From: DATFTF01 sp963825175
Lineage (GTDB): Bacteria; Acidobacteriota; Thermoanaerobaculia; UBA5066; Gp7-AA6
Direction: 5' to 3'
Length of the DNA stretch: 64,000 nt
Assembly: GCA_963825175.1 (NCBI GenBank)
Contig: CAWGSA010000001.1
Coordinates: 62,001-126,000 of the forward strand
The first letter of the stretch is position 1, and each line of letters opens with the position of its first letter. Shown here piece after piece: positions 49,142-57,980 of this stretch. A program made the position numbers and the translations under genes. The notes under the pieces are model-generated. The model did not search any database. It saw only the letters and a list, made by a program, of their open reading frames with translations, and was not told the DNA's origin.

Positions 49142-51759
49142 ATGAAACGCGTTTTTCTTGCGGCTTTCGCAGCCCTCTTCGCGGCAGCGTCGCTGCGGTC
49201 CCTCTCCACCGCTCCCGGCACCGCCCTGCCGCCGCCCTCGACGGGCGGAGTCGCCGCGGTCGAGCCCGCGCTCAAGAAGCTCTCGACCAACAAACGGCTG
49301 CTGGTGGTGGGAGCACATCCCGACGACGAAAACACCGCCCTCCTCGCTCTGGTGGCGCGGGGGTGGGGGGGCGAGGCCGCCTACCTTTCCCTGTCCCGGG
49401 GCGAAGGCGGGCAGAACCTCATCGGGCAAGAGCTCGGCGTGGGGCTGGGCCTGATTCGGTCACGCGAGCTCGGCGCGGCGCGGCAGCTCGACGGAGCGCA
49501 CCAGTTCTTCACGCGGGCCTATGATTTCGGATTCTCCAAGTCCCTGGACGAGGCATTGCGGTTCTGGCCCAAGCAGGAAATCTTGAAGGACGCCGTGCGC
49601 GTGATCCGGCGCTTCCGGCCCCAGGTGGTGTTCGCAACCTTCACGGGGACGCCGCGCGACGGCCACGGGCAGCACCAGGAATCCGGCGTGATCGCGCGGG
49701 AGGCGTTCCTCGCGGCGGCCGATCCCGCGGCTTTTCCGGAGCTCGCGGCCGAAGGGCTGGCCCCCTGGAAACCGACGACGCTGGTGCGGTCCAACTGGAT
49801 CGACAACGAGAGCTTCATCCGCCTTTCGACCGGTGACATCGATCCCGTGTCTGGCCGTTCCTACAACCAGATCGCAATGGCGGGGCGAAGTCTTCACCGC
49901 TCCCAGGAGATGGGCCGGCTGCAGCCGGCGGGACCGAGTGAGACGGGAGCGATCTGGGAGGCGGGGGAGAGGGGACCGCGACCAAGGACCTCTTCGGCGG
50001 CGTCGACACGCGGCTTGCGGGAATCGCCGAGGGCGTGACCGATCCCGACCGCCGCGGGCAGATTCGGGAGCGGCTCGCCACGGTGGAGCGTCTCGCGGAG
50101 ACGGCCCGGACGCGGCTGGCGCCCGATCGCTTGGCGCTGGCGGTGCCGGACCTCGCCTCGGCCCTCGTCAACCTGCGGGCCGCCCGCGAGCTCGTCCACG
50201 CCGACGCCCCCGAGGAATCGGCGGTCGCGGCGATCCTCGACGAGAAAGCCGACGCCGCCCAGACGGCCCTGGTCGCATCGGCAGGCATCGCGTTGGACGC
50301 TTTGTCCGAGACGGAGACCGCGGCGCCCGGCGATGCCTTCGCCGTCACGGTTCAACTGTGGAACGCCGGCACGGAGCCTCTCGAGGTCGAGTCGGTCGCG
50401 CTCCAGAGCCCCGACGGATGGACGGTGCCCCCCGCTTCCCCTCCGCCGGCGCCCACCGTCGCGGCCGGGGCGCTCGCCGAGTGGAAGCTCTCGGCCTCGG
50501 TGCCGGCCGGGGGCGCGCCGACCGTTCCGTACTTCTTGAGGAAGCCTCTCCAGGGAGCCCTCTATGATTGGAGCGACGTCCCGGCGCCCGTCCGCGGCGA
50601 GCCGTTCCAGCCTCCTCCGCTGTCGGCGGCGGTGAAGGTCAAGGTCGGCGGCGTCAGCGCGACGCTGCGTCGCGAAGTCACGCACCGCTTTCGCAACGAA
50701 GAGTTCGGCGAGATCCGACACTCCCTGCGGGCCGTTCCAGCGGTCGAGATCTCCGTGGAGCCGGACCTGGTGGTCTGGTCGACGGATCAGAAGGAGCGCC
50801 GGTCCCTTCAGGTCACCGTGGCCTCCAACACGCACGCCGCCGTTTCGGGAAAGATCGAAGCCGCGATGCCGGCGGGCTGGCCGCCCGCCTCCCCCCTCCC
50901 CTTCACGCTGGCCAAGAAGGGGGACAAGGCCTCGTTCGATCTTCCCCTGCCGGCTCCCTCGTCCGCTCGCGTGGGCCGCTACGACGTGCCCGTCGCCGCC
51001 GTGCTGCAGGATGGCCAACGATTCGGCGGCGCGGTCCAGCTCATCGACTATGGTCACATCCGCCCCACGCCCATGCCGAAGGACTCCAACGTCGCGCTCA
51101 CCGCGGTCGACTTGAAGCTCCCCCGCGTCAAGGCGGTGGGATACGTGCGCGGCGCGGCGGACCGGGTTCCCGAGGCGCTCACCGCGGTGGGCGTCCCGAT
51201 CCACCTGCTCAACGCCCGGGACCTCGAGCACGGCGACCTCTCCCGTTACGACGCGATCGTGATCGGGAGCCGGGCCTACGAGACCGAGCCGGCGCTGGCG
51301 TCCTCCAACGCCCGCATCCTCGACTACGCGCGAGAGGGCGGATTGGTCATCGTCCAGTACCAGCAGTACCCGTTCGTCGAGGGCCGCTTCGCTCCAGACC
51401 AGATCGAGATCGCCCGCCCCCACGACCGCGTGACCGACGAGACTGCGCCGGTGAAGATGCTCGAGCCGGCGCACTCGATCTTCACCCGGCCCAACCGTAT
51501 CGCTCCGAGCGACTGGGATGGCTGGATCCAGGAGCGGGGACTCTACTTCGCCCACGAGTGGGGCAAGACCTTCACGCCGCTGCTCGCGATGAACGACCCC
51601 GGCCAGGCGGAGCAACACGGGGCTCTGCTCGTCGCCGAGGTCGGCAAGGGCCACTACGTCTATACCGGCCTGGCCTTTTTCCGCCAGCTCCCGGCGGGTG
51701 TGCCCGGCGCCTACCGCCTCTTCGCCAATCTGCTCGCCTGGAAGGGCAAGGGTTCATAG
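49142..51759 (+). CDS. Large PIG-L (LmbE-like) deacetylase-family protein with C-terminal extension (one frameshift)
   Basis: About 872 residues once a reading-frame change near 49963-49975 (a G-rich run) is bridged. Signal peptide RVFLAAFAALFAAASL, then the PIG-L domain with the zinc motif LLVVGAHPDDENTALL (residues about 55-70) and the third ligand region PRDGHGQHQESGVIA. These are GlcNAc-type deacetylases in known members. The remaining 600 residues hold Ig-like/NEW3-type segments (VQLWNAGTEPLEVESVALQ) and a C-terminal domain with VIGSRAYETEPAL and VIVQYQQYPF resembling ThuA/glutamine-amidotransferase-like folds. Such long secreted PIG-L proteins are frequent in Acidobacteriota and Bacteroidota and are uncharacterised; a glycan deacetylase role is inference. 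Confidence 0.75.
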
Positions 51760-51811
51760 AATCTCCCTCCGGGCGTCGCCACGGCTCGAAGCTCGAACCG
51801 GGAGGAGGATC

Positions 51812-52609
51812 ATGAAAGTCGTTCGTTTGGCCGCGGTCGCATTCTTCGCGCTTTCGACCGCCGCGCTCGCCCAGTTTGAAGGAAGCGCGGAGTTCCGCGC
51901 CACCACGACCACCGGCCGGGGCGAGACCATCCCCGGCCACGGCTCGTGCCTGGTGTCGAAGAACGCCGTCCGGATGCAATGGGAGATGGACCTGCGCGGC
52001 AACGGCGAGCCGAAGAGCCCGGGCACGCCTTCGCAATACCGCATGACGACCATCCTGAAGGTCTCGGAGCCGGACAAGATGTACATGCTCAACGACGAGA
52101 AGAAGACCTATACGGTGGTGGACCTGAAGAAGGCGCACGAATCCGCGGCCAAGCAGCCGCTGGACTTGAAGGTCCGGAAACTCGGCCGCGACACCGTCGG
52201 GGGCCTCTCCTGCGACAAGGCCGTGGTCACCTCGCCGTCGGGGACCGAGACCGAGATCTGCGTCACGCGCGAGCTGACGCCCTCCAGCGCCTGGCTCGCG
52301 GCCATGAATCGAGAACGCTCCGGACCGCTCGCCGCGCTGCGCGCCAACGGTCTGGATGGATTCCCGATTCGGATGATCACGCGCGAAGGCCGGGACAAGA
52401 AAGTCTCCAGCACCTTCGAGTTGGTGCGTTTCGAGAAGAAGACGGTTCCGGCCTCGGCCTTCGAGGTTCCCGCCGGCTACCAGAGGTCGTCCGGCAGCAC
52501 CATGACGCCGGAGCAGCGCAAGGCGATGAAAGACGCCCTGTCCAGGATGACGCCGGAGCAGCGCAAGCAGTACGACGAAATGATGAAGAAGCAGGAGAAG
52601 GAGCGGTAA
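51812..52609 (+). CDS. DUF4412 domain secreted protein
   Basis: 265 residues. GGAGGAGG precedes ATG 51812; signal peptide VVRLAAVAFFALSTAALAQ. The mature part fits DUF4412: FEGSAEFRATTTTG, MYMLNDEKKTYTVVDL, KLGRDTVGGLSCDKAVV, and FELVRFEKKTVPASAFEVPAGYQ. Two cysteines (GLSCDK and TEICVT) could pair. The C-terminus has two copies of MTPEQRKAM/QYD-like helix (TPEQRKAMKDALSRMTPEQR). Periplasmic or outer-membrane-associated, role unknown. Confidence 0.7.
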   Translation: MKVVRLAAVAFFALSTAALAQFEGSAEFRATTTTGRGETIPGHGSCLVSKNAVRMQWEMDLRGNGEPKSPGTPSQYRMTTILKVSEPDKMYMLNDEKKTYTVVDLKKAHESAAKQPLDLKVRKLGRDTVGGLSCDKAVVTSPSGTETEICVTRELTPSSAWLAAMNRERSGPLAALRANGLDGFPIRMITREGRDKKVSSTFELVRFEKKTVPASAFEVPAGYQRSSGSTMTPEQRKAMKDALSRMTPEQRKQYDEMMKKQEKER

Positions 52610-52668
52610 GAGGCCCTTCCACCGCGCTGGCCGGAACGCCCGGATCGGCCTGCTATTCTTCGCGCCGC

Positions 52669-53694
52669 ATGAAGATGCTGCGGCTGGTCCTCGCGGCGAT
52701 CGCCGTGCTGGGAACCGCCTGCCGGCGGGACGCGCGCACGCCGATCGTTCTGTACTCCCCGCACGGCCGCGATCTGCTGGGGCTCATGGAGAAGACCTAC
52801 GAGGCCCGGCACCCCGACGTCGACGTGCGATGGCTCGACATGGGCTCTCAGGAGGTCTATGACCGGGTCCGCTCGGAGAAAGCCAACCCCCAGGCGGACG
52901 TCTGGTACGGCGGACCGGACACGATCTTCGCGCGGGGAGCCCGGGAGAGCCTCCTGGCGCCATTCCGGCCGCGCTGGGCCGACGCCATCCCCGCGGAGGG
53001 CCGGGCCCCTGGCGATTTCTTCTTCGGCCTGTATCGGACTCCGGCGGTCATCGTTTACAACTCTGCGGCCGTGCCCGCCGACCAGGCGCCGCGCGATTGG
53101 GACGATCTGCTCGATCCGCGCTGGAAGGGAAGAGTCCTGATCCGCTACCCGCTCGCTTCCGGAACGATGCGCGCGTTCTTCGGCATGATCCTGGCCCGCT
53201 CGATCGATCAGACGGGCTCGGCGGAGCGCGGGTTCGAGTGGTTGAAGAAGCTCGACGCCCAGACCAAAGGCTACGAGATGAACGCGTCGGTGCTGGTGGA
53301 GCGCATCGCCCGGCGCGAAGGCCTGGTCACGGTCTGGGATCTTCCCGACATTCTGCTGGAAATGCGCCGCAGCCAGGGCCTGGCCTATGTCTTCCCGTCC
53401 AGCGGCACGCCCGTGATCGTGGACGCCGTGGGGCTGGTCCGGGGCGCGCGCCACGCTTCGGCGGCGCGGGAATTCATCGAGTGGCTGGGCAGCCCGGAGG
53501 CGCAGCTTCTGGCCGCGGAGAAAGCCTACCGCCTCCCCGCACGCGGCGATCTTCCTGAGGACCAGCTGCCGCAGTGGGTGCGGGAGGTCGACCACGCGCT
53601 CGTGCCGGCAAAGATGAACTGGGACTTGATCGAGCGCGAAGGAGCGCAGTGGATGGCGAGGTGGGACCGAGAGGTCAGAGGGAAGGGACGCTGA
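52669..53694 (+). CDS. Fbp-type ABC transporter substrate-binding lipoprotein
   Basis: 341 residues. Lipobox AVLGTACRRD gives a lipid-anchored protein. Fold-typical blocks of the family-1/FbpA group: IVLYSPHGRDLLGLMEKTYEARHPDVDVRWLDMGSQEV-like start, ADVWYGGPDTIF, PAVIVYNSAAVP, WDDLLDPRWKGRVLIRYP and AAREFIEWLGSPEAQLLAAEKAYRLPARGD. Ligand (ferric iron, phosphonate, sulfate or polyamine) is not clear; the paired Tyr signature of ferric-binding proteins is not obvious. Followed by an SLC13-type permease and then the cognate ATPase and permease genes. Its TGA is the first triplet of a heptad array. Confidence 0.8.
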   Translation: MKMLRLVLAAIAVLGTACRRDARTPIVLYSPHGRDLLGLMEKTYEARHPDVDVRWLDMGSQEVYDRVRSEKANPQADVWYGGPDTIFARGARESLLAPFRPRWADAIPAEGRAPGDFFFGLYRTPAVIVYNSAAVPADQAPRDWDDLLDPRWKGRVLIRYPLASGTMRAFFGMILARSIDQTGSAERGFEWLKKLDAQTKGYEMNASVLVERIARREGLVTVWDLPDILLEMRRSQGLAYVFPSSGTPVIVDAVGLVRGARHASAAREFIEWLGSPEAQLLAAEKAYRLPARGDLPEDQLPQWVREVDHALVPAKMNWDLIEREGAQWMARWDREVRGKGR

Positions 53695-53811
53695 TCTTTG
53701 CGATTTGTGATTTGTGATTTGTGATTTGTGATGGGTGATCTCGGATGAAGAGGAATGTCGGGACGACTCCTTCGCGAAATCGCAAATTACAAATCGCAAA
53801 TCACAGATTTC
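53693..53811. repeat. Inverted pair of AT-rich heptad arrays after the binding-protein gene
   Basis: 53693-53741: seven units near GTGATTT, beginning at the TGA stop, with TGA triplets in all three frames. 53777-53811: five units near AAATCGC/AAATCAC, the reverse complement. The second array lies inside the predicted start of the next coding sequence. Base composition is unlike the flanking genes. Confidence 0.9.
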
Positions 53812-54953
53812 TCCGGCATCCCATCGTCCGCACGCTTCTGTTCGAGCGTTTCCTCATCACTGCGTCGGCCACCCTGGCGTTTGCCGCCATTGCCATGGGA
53901 CGGGTCCGTCTTTCCGAGATCTCCGGACTGATGGACCTGCGCCTGCTGAGCCTCTTCTTCGTTCTGACCGTGGCCATCGAGCTTGCCAAGACCTCCGGCC
54001 TGTTCGACCGCATGGTCGCGTCCGTGGTCGCCCGCGCCCGCACCGCCCGAGGCCTGGCCCTGAGCCTGATCGGAACGACCGCGATCCTCTCGGCTGTGCT
54101 GACCAACGACGTGGCGCTCTTCCTCGTGGTCCCCTTCACCATGTTGTTCCGACGATCGGCCGAAATCGAGCTGGCGCCCCTCGTCGTTCTGGAGGTCCTT
54201 TCGGCGAACCTGCTGGGCGCCGTCACTCCGATCGGCAATCCGCAGAACCTGTTTCTCTATGCGCGGGGCGGGTTCACTCCGGGCTCGTTCTTCGCCGCAC
54301 AGTGGCCGATGGCCGCGGTATCGGCCGGGTTGCTCGCGGCGGCCGTGGTCCTGCTCGTTCCCAGGCACAGCCTGGCACCGCCGCCGGACCGGGATTTCGA
54401 CATCGATCCGCTCTGCGCCGCGGGCTTCTTCGTTCTCCTCGGCGCCGAGGTCGCCAGTCTCCTCGGCCCGCTTCCCTACCCCCTGCCACTCGCGATGGCG
54501 GTGCCGGGGATGTTTCTGCTGGGCCGGCGGTTGAAGGAAGCCGACTTCTCCCTGGTCCTGGTCTTCGCGCTTCTCTTCGTCGGCGTGCCGGGACTGGAGC
54601 GCGGCGAACTGTACCGGCACTTCAACCCCGAGAGGATCTTCGGGCACCAGGCCGTCGGCTTGCTCTTCTCCGGGGCGCTGCTCTCGCAGATCGTGTCGAA
54701 CGTGCCGGCCGCGCTGCTGCTGGCCCCGGCCGCGGCCGGGCCGCAGGGGTTCCGCGGGCTCCTCTCTGGCGTGACCGCCGGCGCCTGCGGCAGCCCCATC
54801 GGCTCGATCGCCAACCTGATCGGCGCCCAGATCTACGTATCCGAGGGCGGAAAGCCGCGCTCGTTCTGGAAGACCTTCTGTCCGTCCTCGGCGGCGTTTC
54901 TCGCCGTCCTCGTCCTTCTGGCCGCGCTGCGGCTGGCGGTGGACCGGAGATAA
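53745..54953 (+). CDS. SLC13/ArsB-NhaD-type anion or ion permease
   Basis: Up to 402 residues, about 10 membrane helices. Family motifs: LRLLSLFFVLTVAIELAKTSGLFDRM, ILSAVLTNDVALFLVVPF, LSANLLGAVTPIGNPQNLFLY (the N-P-x-N-L/TPIGNPQN loop of the IT superfamily) and SGALLSQIVSNVPAALLLAP near the second loop. Transports dicarboxylates, sulfate, arsenite or Na+/H+ in relatives. The first 24 residues (including RNRKLQIANHRF) are encoded by the heptad array, so the real start may lie further in; no ATG with a good ribosome site is available, so 53745 is kept. It sits between the binding protein and the ATPase of the ABC system. Confidence 0.75.
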   Translation: MKRNVGTTPSRNRKLQIANHRFLRHPIVRTLLFERFLITASATLAFAAIAMGRVRLSEISGLMDLRLLSLFFVLTVAIELAKTSGLFDRMVASVVARARTARGLALSLIGTTAILSAVLTNDVALFLVVPFTMLFRRSAEIELAPLVVLEVLSANLLGAVTPIGNPQNLFLYARGGFTPGSFFAAQWPMAAVSAGLLAAAVVLLVPRHSLAPPPDRDFDIDPLCAAGFFVLLGAEVASLLGPLPYPLPLAMAVPGMFLLGRRLKEADFSLVLVFALLFVGVPGLERGELYRHFNPERIFGHQAVGLLFSGALLSQIVSNVPAALLLAPAAAGPQGFRGLLSGVTAGACGSPIGSIANLIGAQIYVSEGGKPRSFWKTFCPSSAAFLAVLVLLAALRLAVDRR

Positions 54954-54962
54954 TCGCCCCGC

Positions 54963-56033
54963 ATGTCCGGCTCCTACCTTCAGCTCCAGGAGCTCGAGAA
55001 AAGCTTCGGTCCGTCTGTCGTGACGCGCGGCGTCACGCTTGCCGTCGAGAAGAGCGAGACGGTGGCCCTTCTGGGGCCGTCCGGAAGCGGCAAGACCACC
55101 GTGCTGCGGCTGGTCGCGGGATTCGAGACGCCCGACGCCGGCCGCATTCTGGTCGAGACCGAAGACGTCACGTCGATCTCCCCCGGCCGCCGGCGCTTCG
55201 GCATGGTCTTCCAGCACTACGCGCTCTTTCCGCACATGACCGTCGGCGAGAACGTGGCGTTTGGGCTGGAATCGCAGGGTCTGCGCGGACCGGAGGCGGT
55301 CCGGCGCGTGGCCGAGACTCTGGCGGTGGTCGATCTGCCGGGCTTCGAGAGCCGCCGCGTCACGCAACTGTCCGGCGGCCAGCAGCAGAGGGTGGCGCTG
55401 GCCCGCGCGCTCGCGCCGCGTCCCCGCGTGCTCCTTCTGGATGAGCCCCTGTCCAATCTCGACCCGACCCTGCGCGAGCGCACCCGTCGCGAGCTCCAGC
55501 GCGTGCTGCGAGCCACCGGAATCACCACCCTCTTCGTCACGCACGAGCAGGAAGAGGCGTTCGAGCTGGGTGACCGGGTCGCCGTCCTGAACGGCGGCCG
55601 GCTCGAACAGGTCGGGAGCCCGGAGGAGCTGTACGAGCGCCCGGCGACGCGCTTCGTGGCGACCTTCATCGGGCGCACCAATGCGCTGCCCGCGATATGG
55701 GAGCCATCGGACGGAGACGGCGTTCGACTCTCCAACGGAAGACGCTGGCCCGCGGCGGCGGCCGAGTCGCCCGTTGTCGGGTCTCGGGTCGATCTTCTGG
55801 TCCGGCCGGAGAGCCTCGCGCTCGAACGTCCCGACTCCTCCCAGGCCGTCGTTGGCGAGGTCGTGGCCCGCCGTTACGCCGGCCGGCTCTCGCTCTTCAC
55901 GGTGAAGGTCGACGGGCTCGGTGAGATCGAAGTTCTGGCCGGCTCCGCAGAGGCCCGACCTGGCGATCGCGTCGCGATCGTGCCGGCTCCCGGAGCTCCC
56001 ACGCCCCGCGCGTACCTTCCGGAGGGCTCTTGA
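54963..56033 (+). CDS. ABC transporter ATP-binding protein, Fbp/Pot type
   Basis: 356 residues. Walker A GPSGSGKTTVLRLVAG, Q-loop FGMVFQHYALFPHMTVGENV, signature LSGGQQQRVALARALA, Walker B RVLLLDEPLSNLDP and H-loop LFVTHEQEEAFEL are complete. A C-terminal TOBE domain (residues about 240-350) places it with ferric-iron, spermidine/putrescine or sulfate importers. Its stop overlaps the permease TTG start (TTGA), so the two are coupled. Confidence 0.9.
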   Translation: MSGSYLQLQELEKSFGPSVVTRGVTLAVEKSETVALLGPSGSGKTTVLRLVAGFETPDAGRILVETEDVTSISPGRRRFGMVFQHYALFPHMTVGENVAFGLESQGLRGPEAVRRVAETLAVVDLPGFESRRVTQLSGGQQQRVALARALAPRPRVLLLDEPLSNLDPTLRERTRRELQRVLRATGITTLFVTHEQEEAFELGDRVAVLNGGRLEQVGSPEELYERPATRFVATFIGRTNALPAIWEPSDGDGVRLSNGRRWPAAAAESPVVGSRVDLLVRPESLALERPDSSQAVVGEVVARRYAGRLSLFTVKVDGLGEIEVLAGSAEARPGDRVAIVPAPGAPTPRAYLPEGS

Positions 56034-57688
56034 GACGCCGGTGGCTCCCCGCCGCGTTGCTCGCGCTCGTGCTGGCATGGCTCGTCTGCTATCCGCTGCT
56101 GCTGACGCTGGCCGAGGCATTGGGCGCTCCGCACTGGACGCTCGCGCACTTTTCCGAGTTCCTGCACCGCCCCGACGAGTGGCAGGCGCTGTGGGCCAGC
56201 CTGTGGATCTCCCTGGCCACGGTCGCCCTCTCGGCGGCCGTGGGCGTCCCGCTGGCCTTCCTTTTCGAGCGAACGGAGTTTCCCGGGCGGCGGATGCTGG
56301 GGACGCTCATCGCGCTGCCGGTGGTATTGCCCCCGCTGATCGGCGTTCTCGCCTTCCTGTTCCTGTACGGCGAGAGCGGGTTCCTGGCGCGCGCGATCCA
56401 GGCCGTCACGCGATCCTCGCAGTCTCCGTGGCGCCTGTCGGGGCCGGTCGCCATCCTGTTCGTCCATGCCTACACCATGTTCGTGTACTTCTATCTCTTC
56501 ACCCGCGCCGGACTGGCGCGCCTGGACGGCGCTTTCCTGGAGGCCGCGGCGGCCCTGGGCGCCGGCCGGGGACGCATTCTCCGCGCGGTGACCCTGCCGC
56601 TCCTGCGACCGGCGTTGACAGGCGCGGCGCTTCTCACGTTCATGACGTCGCTCGCGTCCTTCTCCGCTCCGTACCTGATCGGCGGAACGTTTCGTGTGAT
56701 GACGACGCAGATCGTCTTTTCCCGGTTGAACGGCGACACCGAGATGGCCATGGTCGAGACGACCACGCTCGCCGTTCTGGCTGTCGCCGGACTCCTGCTC
56801 CTCCAGCGCGCGGAGGCGCACCGGGAGGTCGCCGGCGCGATCCGCGGCGCCGCACCGGCCCGCCGTCTGTGGAAGCGCGGGGCGCTCGTGGCCCTCGCCG
56901 GTTGGCTGCTGGCGGGGATCCTGCTGCTCCCCCATGCCACGCTCGTGCTGCTGTCGTTCGTACCGGCCGGCTCGTGGACCGATCAACTCCTGCCGCCGAC
57001 CCTCTCGTTGAAGAACTGGATCTCCGTCTTCTCGGAGACCGAGCGTCTGCGCCCCATCGTGAACTCGCTGTGGATGGCCGCGGCGGCGACGGCGGCGGCG
57101 TTGCTGCTCGGATTTTCCGCGGCATACCTGGCACTGCGGGGCCGGACTCGCATGAAGGGAGTGCTCGAGACGTTGATCACGCTTCCGTGGGCGCTTCCGG
57201 GCACGGTGTTCGCCGTGGCCCTGGCCGCGGCGTTCTCCAGGAACGCGCCCTGGGCCGGGCGATTCGTGCTGGTCGGAACCGCGGCGATCCTCCCCCTCGC
57301 GTATCTCGCCCGAAACCTTCCGCTGACCGGACGGGCCGCGTTCGCCGGGCTGCGCCAGCTCGATCCCTCCCTGGACGAAGCCGCGGCGTCGCTCGGCGCC
57401 TCGGCGTGGCGACGCCTGACCCGGGTGACCCTGCCCCTGCTCGCGCCAGCCCTGGCCGCGGGAGCCGCGCTCGCCTTCCTCACCGCGCTCGGGGACTTCG
57501 TCGTCTCGATCGTCCTGTACACCTTCGACACCCGGCCGATCTCGATCGAGATCCTCTCGTCGCTCCGCATGGAGGAGACCGGCGTCGCCGCGGCGTACGG
57601 TGTGCTCCTGGCCCTGCTCTCCGCGTTGGCCTTCCTCGCCTGGGGCGCCCGCTCCCGCGGCGAATCCGGCACCGGCCTGACCGGCTGA
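56030..57688 (+). CDS. ABC transporter permease with two fused permease halves, Fbp type
   Basis: 552 residues, about 12 membrane helices, TTG start. Two copies of the EAA loop are visible: FLEAAAALGAGRGRILRAVTLPLLRPAL and LDEAAASLGASAWRRLTRVTLPLLAPAL, so both permease halves are fused, as in FbpB/ThiP. Works with the ATPase just upstream and the binding lipoprotein two genes back. The 3' end is followed by tandem copies of the structured repeat. Confidence 0.85.
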   Translation: MRRRWLPAALLALVLAWLVCYPLLLTLAEALGAPHWTLAHFSEFLHRPDEWQALWASLWISLATVALSAAVGVPLAFLFERTEFPGRRMLGTLIALPVVLPPLIGVLAFLFLYGESGFLARAIQAVTRSSQSPWRLSGPVAILFVHAYTMFVYFYLFTRAGLARLDGAFLEAAAALGAGRGRILRAVTLPLLRPALTGAALLTFMTSLASFSAPYLIGGTFRVMTTQIVFSRLNGDTEMAMVETTTLAVLAVAGLLLLQRAEAHREVAGAIRGAAPARRLWKRGALVALAGWLLAGILLLPHATLVLLSFVPAGSWTDQLLPPTLSLKNWISVFSETERLRPIVNSLWMAAAATAAALLLGFSAAYLALRGRTRMKGVLETLITLPWALPGTVFAVALAAAFSRNAPWAGRFVLVGTAAILPLAYLARNLPLTGRAAFAGLRQLDPSLDEAAASLGASAWRRLTRVTLPLLAPALAAGAALAFLTALGDFVVSIVLYTFDTRPISIEILSSLRMEETGVAAAYGVLLALLSALAFLAWGARSRGESGTGLTG

Positions 57689-57710
57689 CTCGGGCTTCTC
57701 CAGCCCCGGT

Positions 57711-57868
57711 TCGCGGCGCGAGGAGTCTCCGCGAAGTCACCGAGCGGAGGAGCCTCGCGCCGCGGGAGCGAAGCGCGGCTCGGAATCAGGCGAGCGATCG
57801 AGCCCCTTTGGGCGAGTCGCTCGCCGATGCGCTCGAAGGGCGCAGATTCCGAGCAAGCGAAAGCGACG
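57711..57868 (+). repeat. Structured intergenic repeat, copy C2 (divergent)
   Basis: Outer stem 57789-57797 (GGCGAGCGA) with 57817-57825 (TCGCTCGCC), perfect 9 bp; inner stem GCCC 57802-57805 with GGGC 57810-57813; third stem TGCGC 57828-57832 with GCGCA 57840-57844; then GC-GAAA-GC (57857-57864), a GNRA-type loop. Primary sequence differs from copies A/B in each stem but pairing is kept. Confidence 0.8.
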
Positions 57869-57980
57869 TGCGCGGCGCGGGAGCGAGAGCGAGGGAGAGA
57901 TCAGGCGATCGGTCGAGGCCGCATCCGGCCGAGCCGATCGCCGGTGGCGAAGCCAGATCTCGACCGAGCGGAAGCGACGG
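57869..57980 (+). repeat. Structured intergenic repeat, copy C1
   Basis: Outer stem 57904-57912 (GGCGATCGG) with 57934-57942 (CCGATCGCC), inner GGCCG 57917-57921 with CGGCC 57926-57930 around CATC, third TGGC-GAA-GCCA (57945-57955), then GC-GGAA-GC (57968-57975). Ends flush with the stop codon of the convergent DUF4388 gene. Tandem with C2, same orientation as the upstream permease gene. Confidence 0.8.

Noticed and set aside
57689..57980. A short protein-coding gene in the gap after the ABC permease
   Set aside because: An open frame exists at 57827-58120, but it is the translation of the structured repeat and overlaps the convergent DUF4388 gene; the same shadow peptides appear at the other copies.
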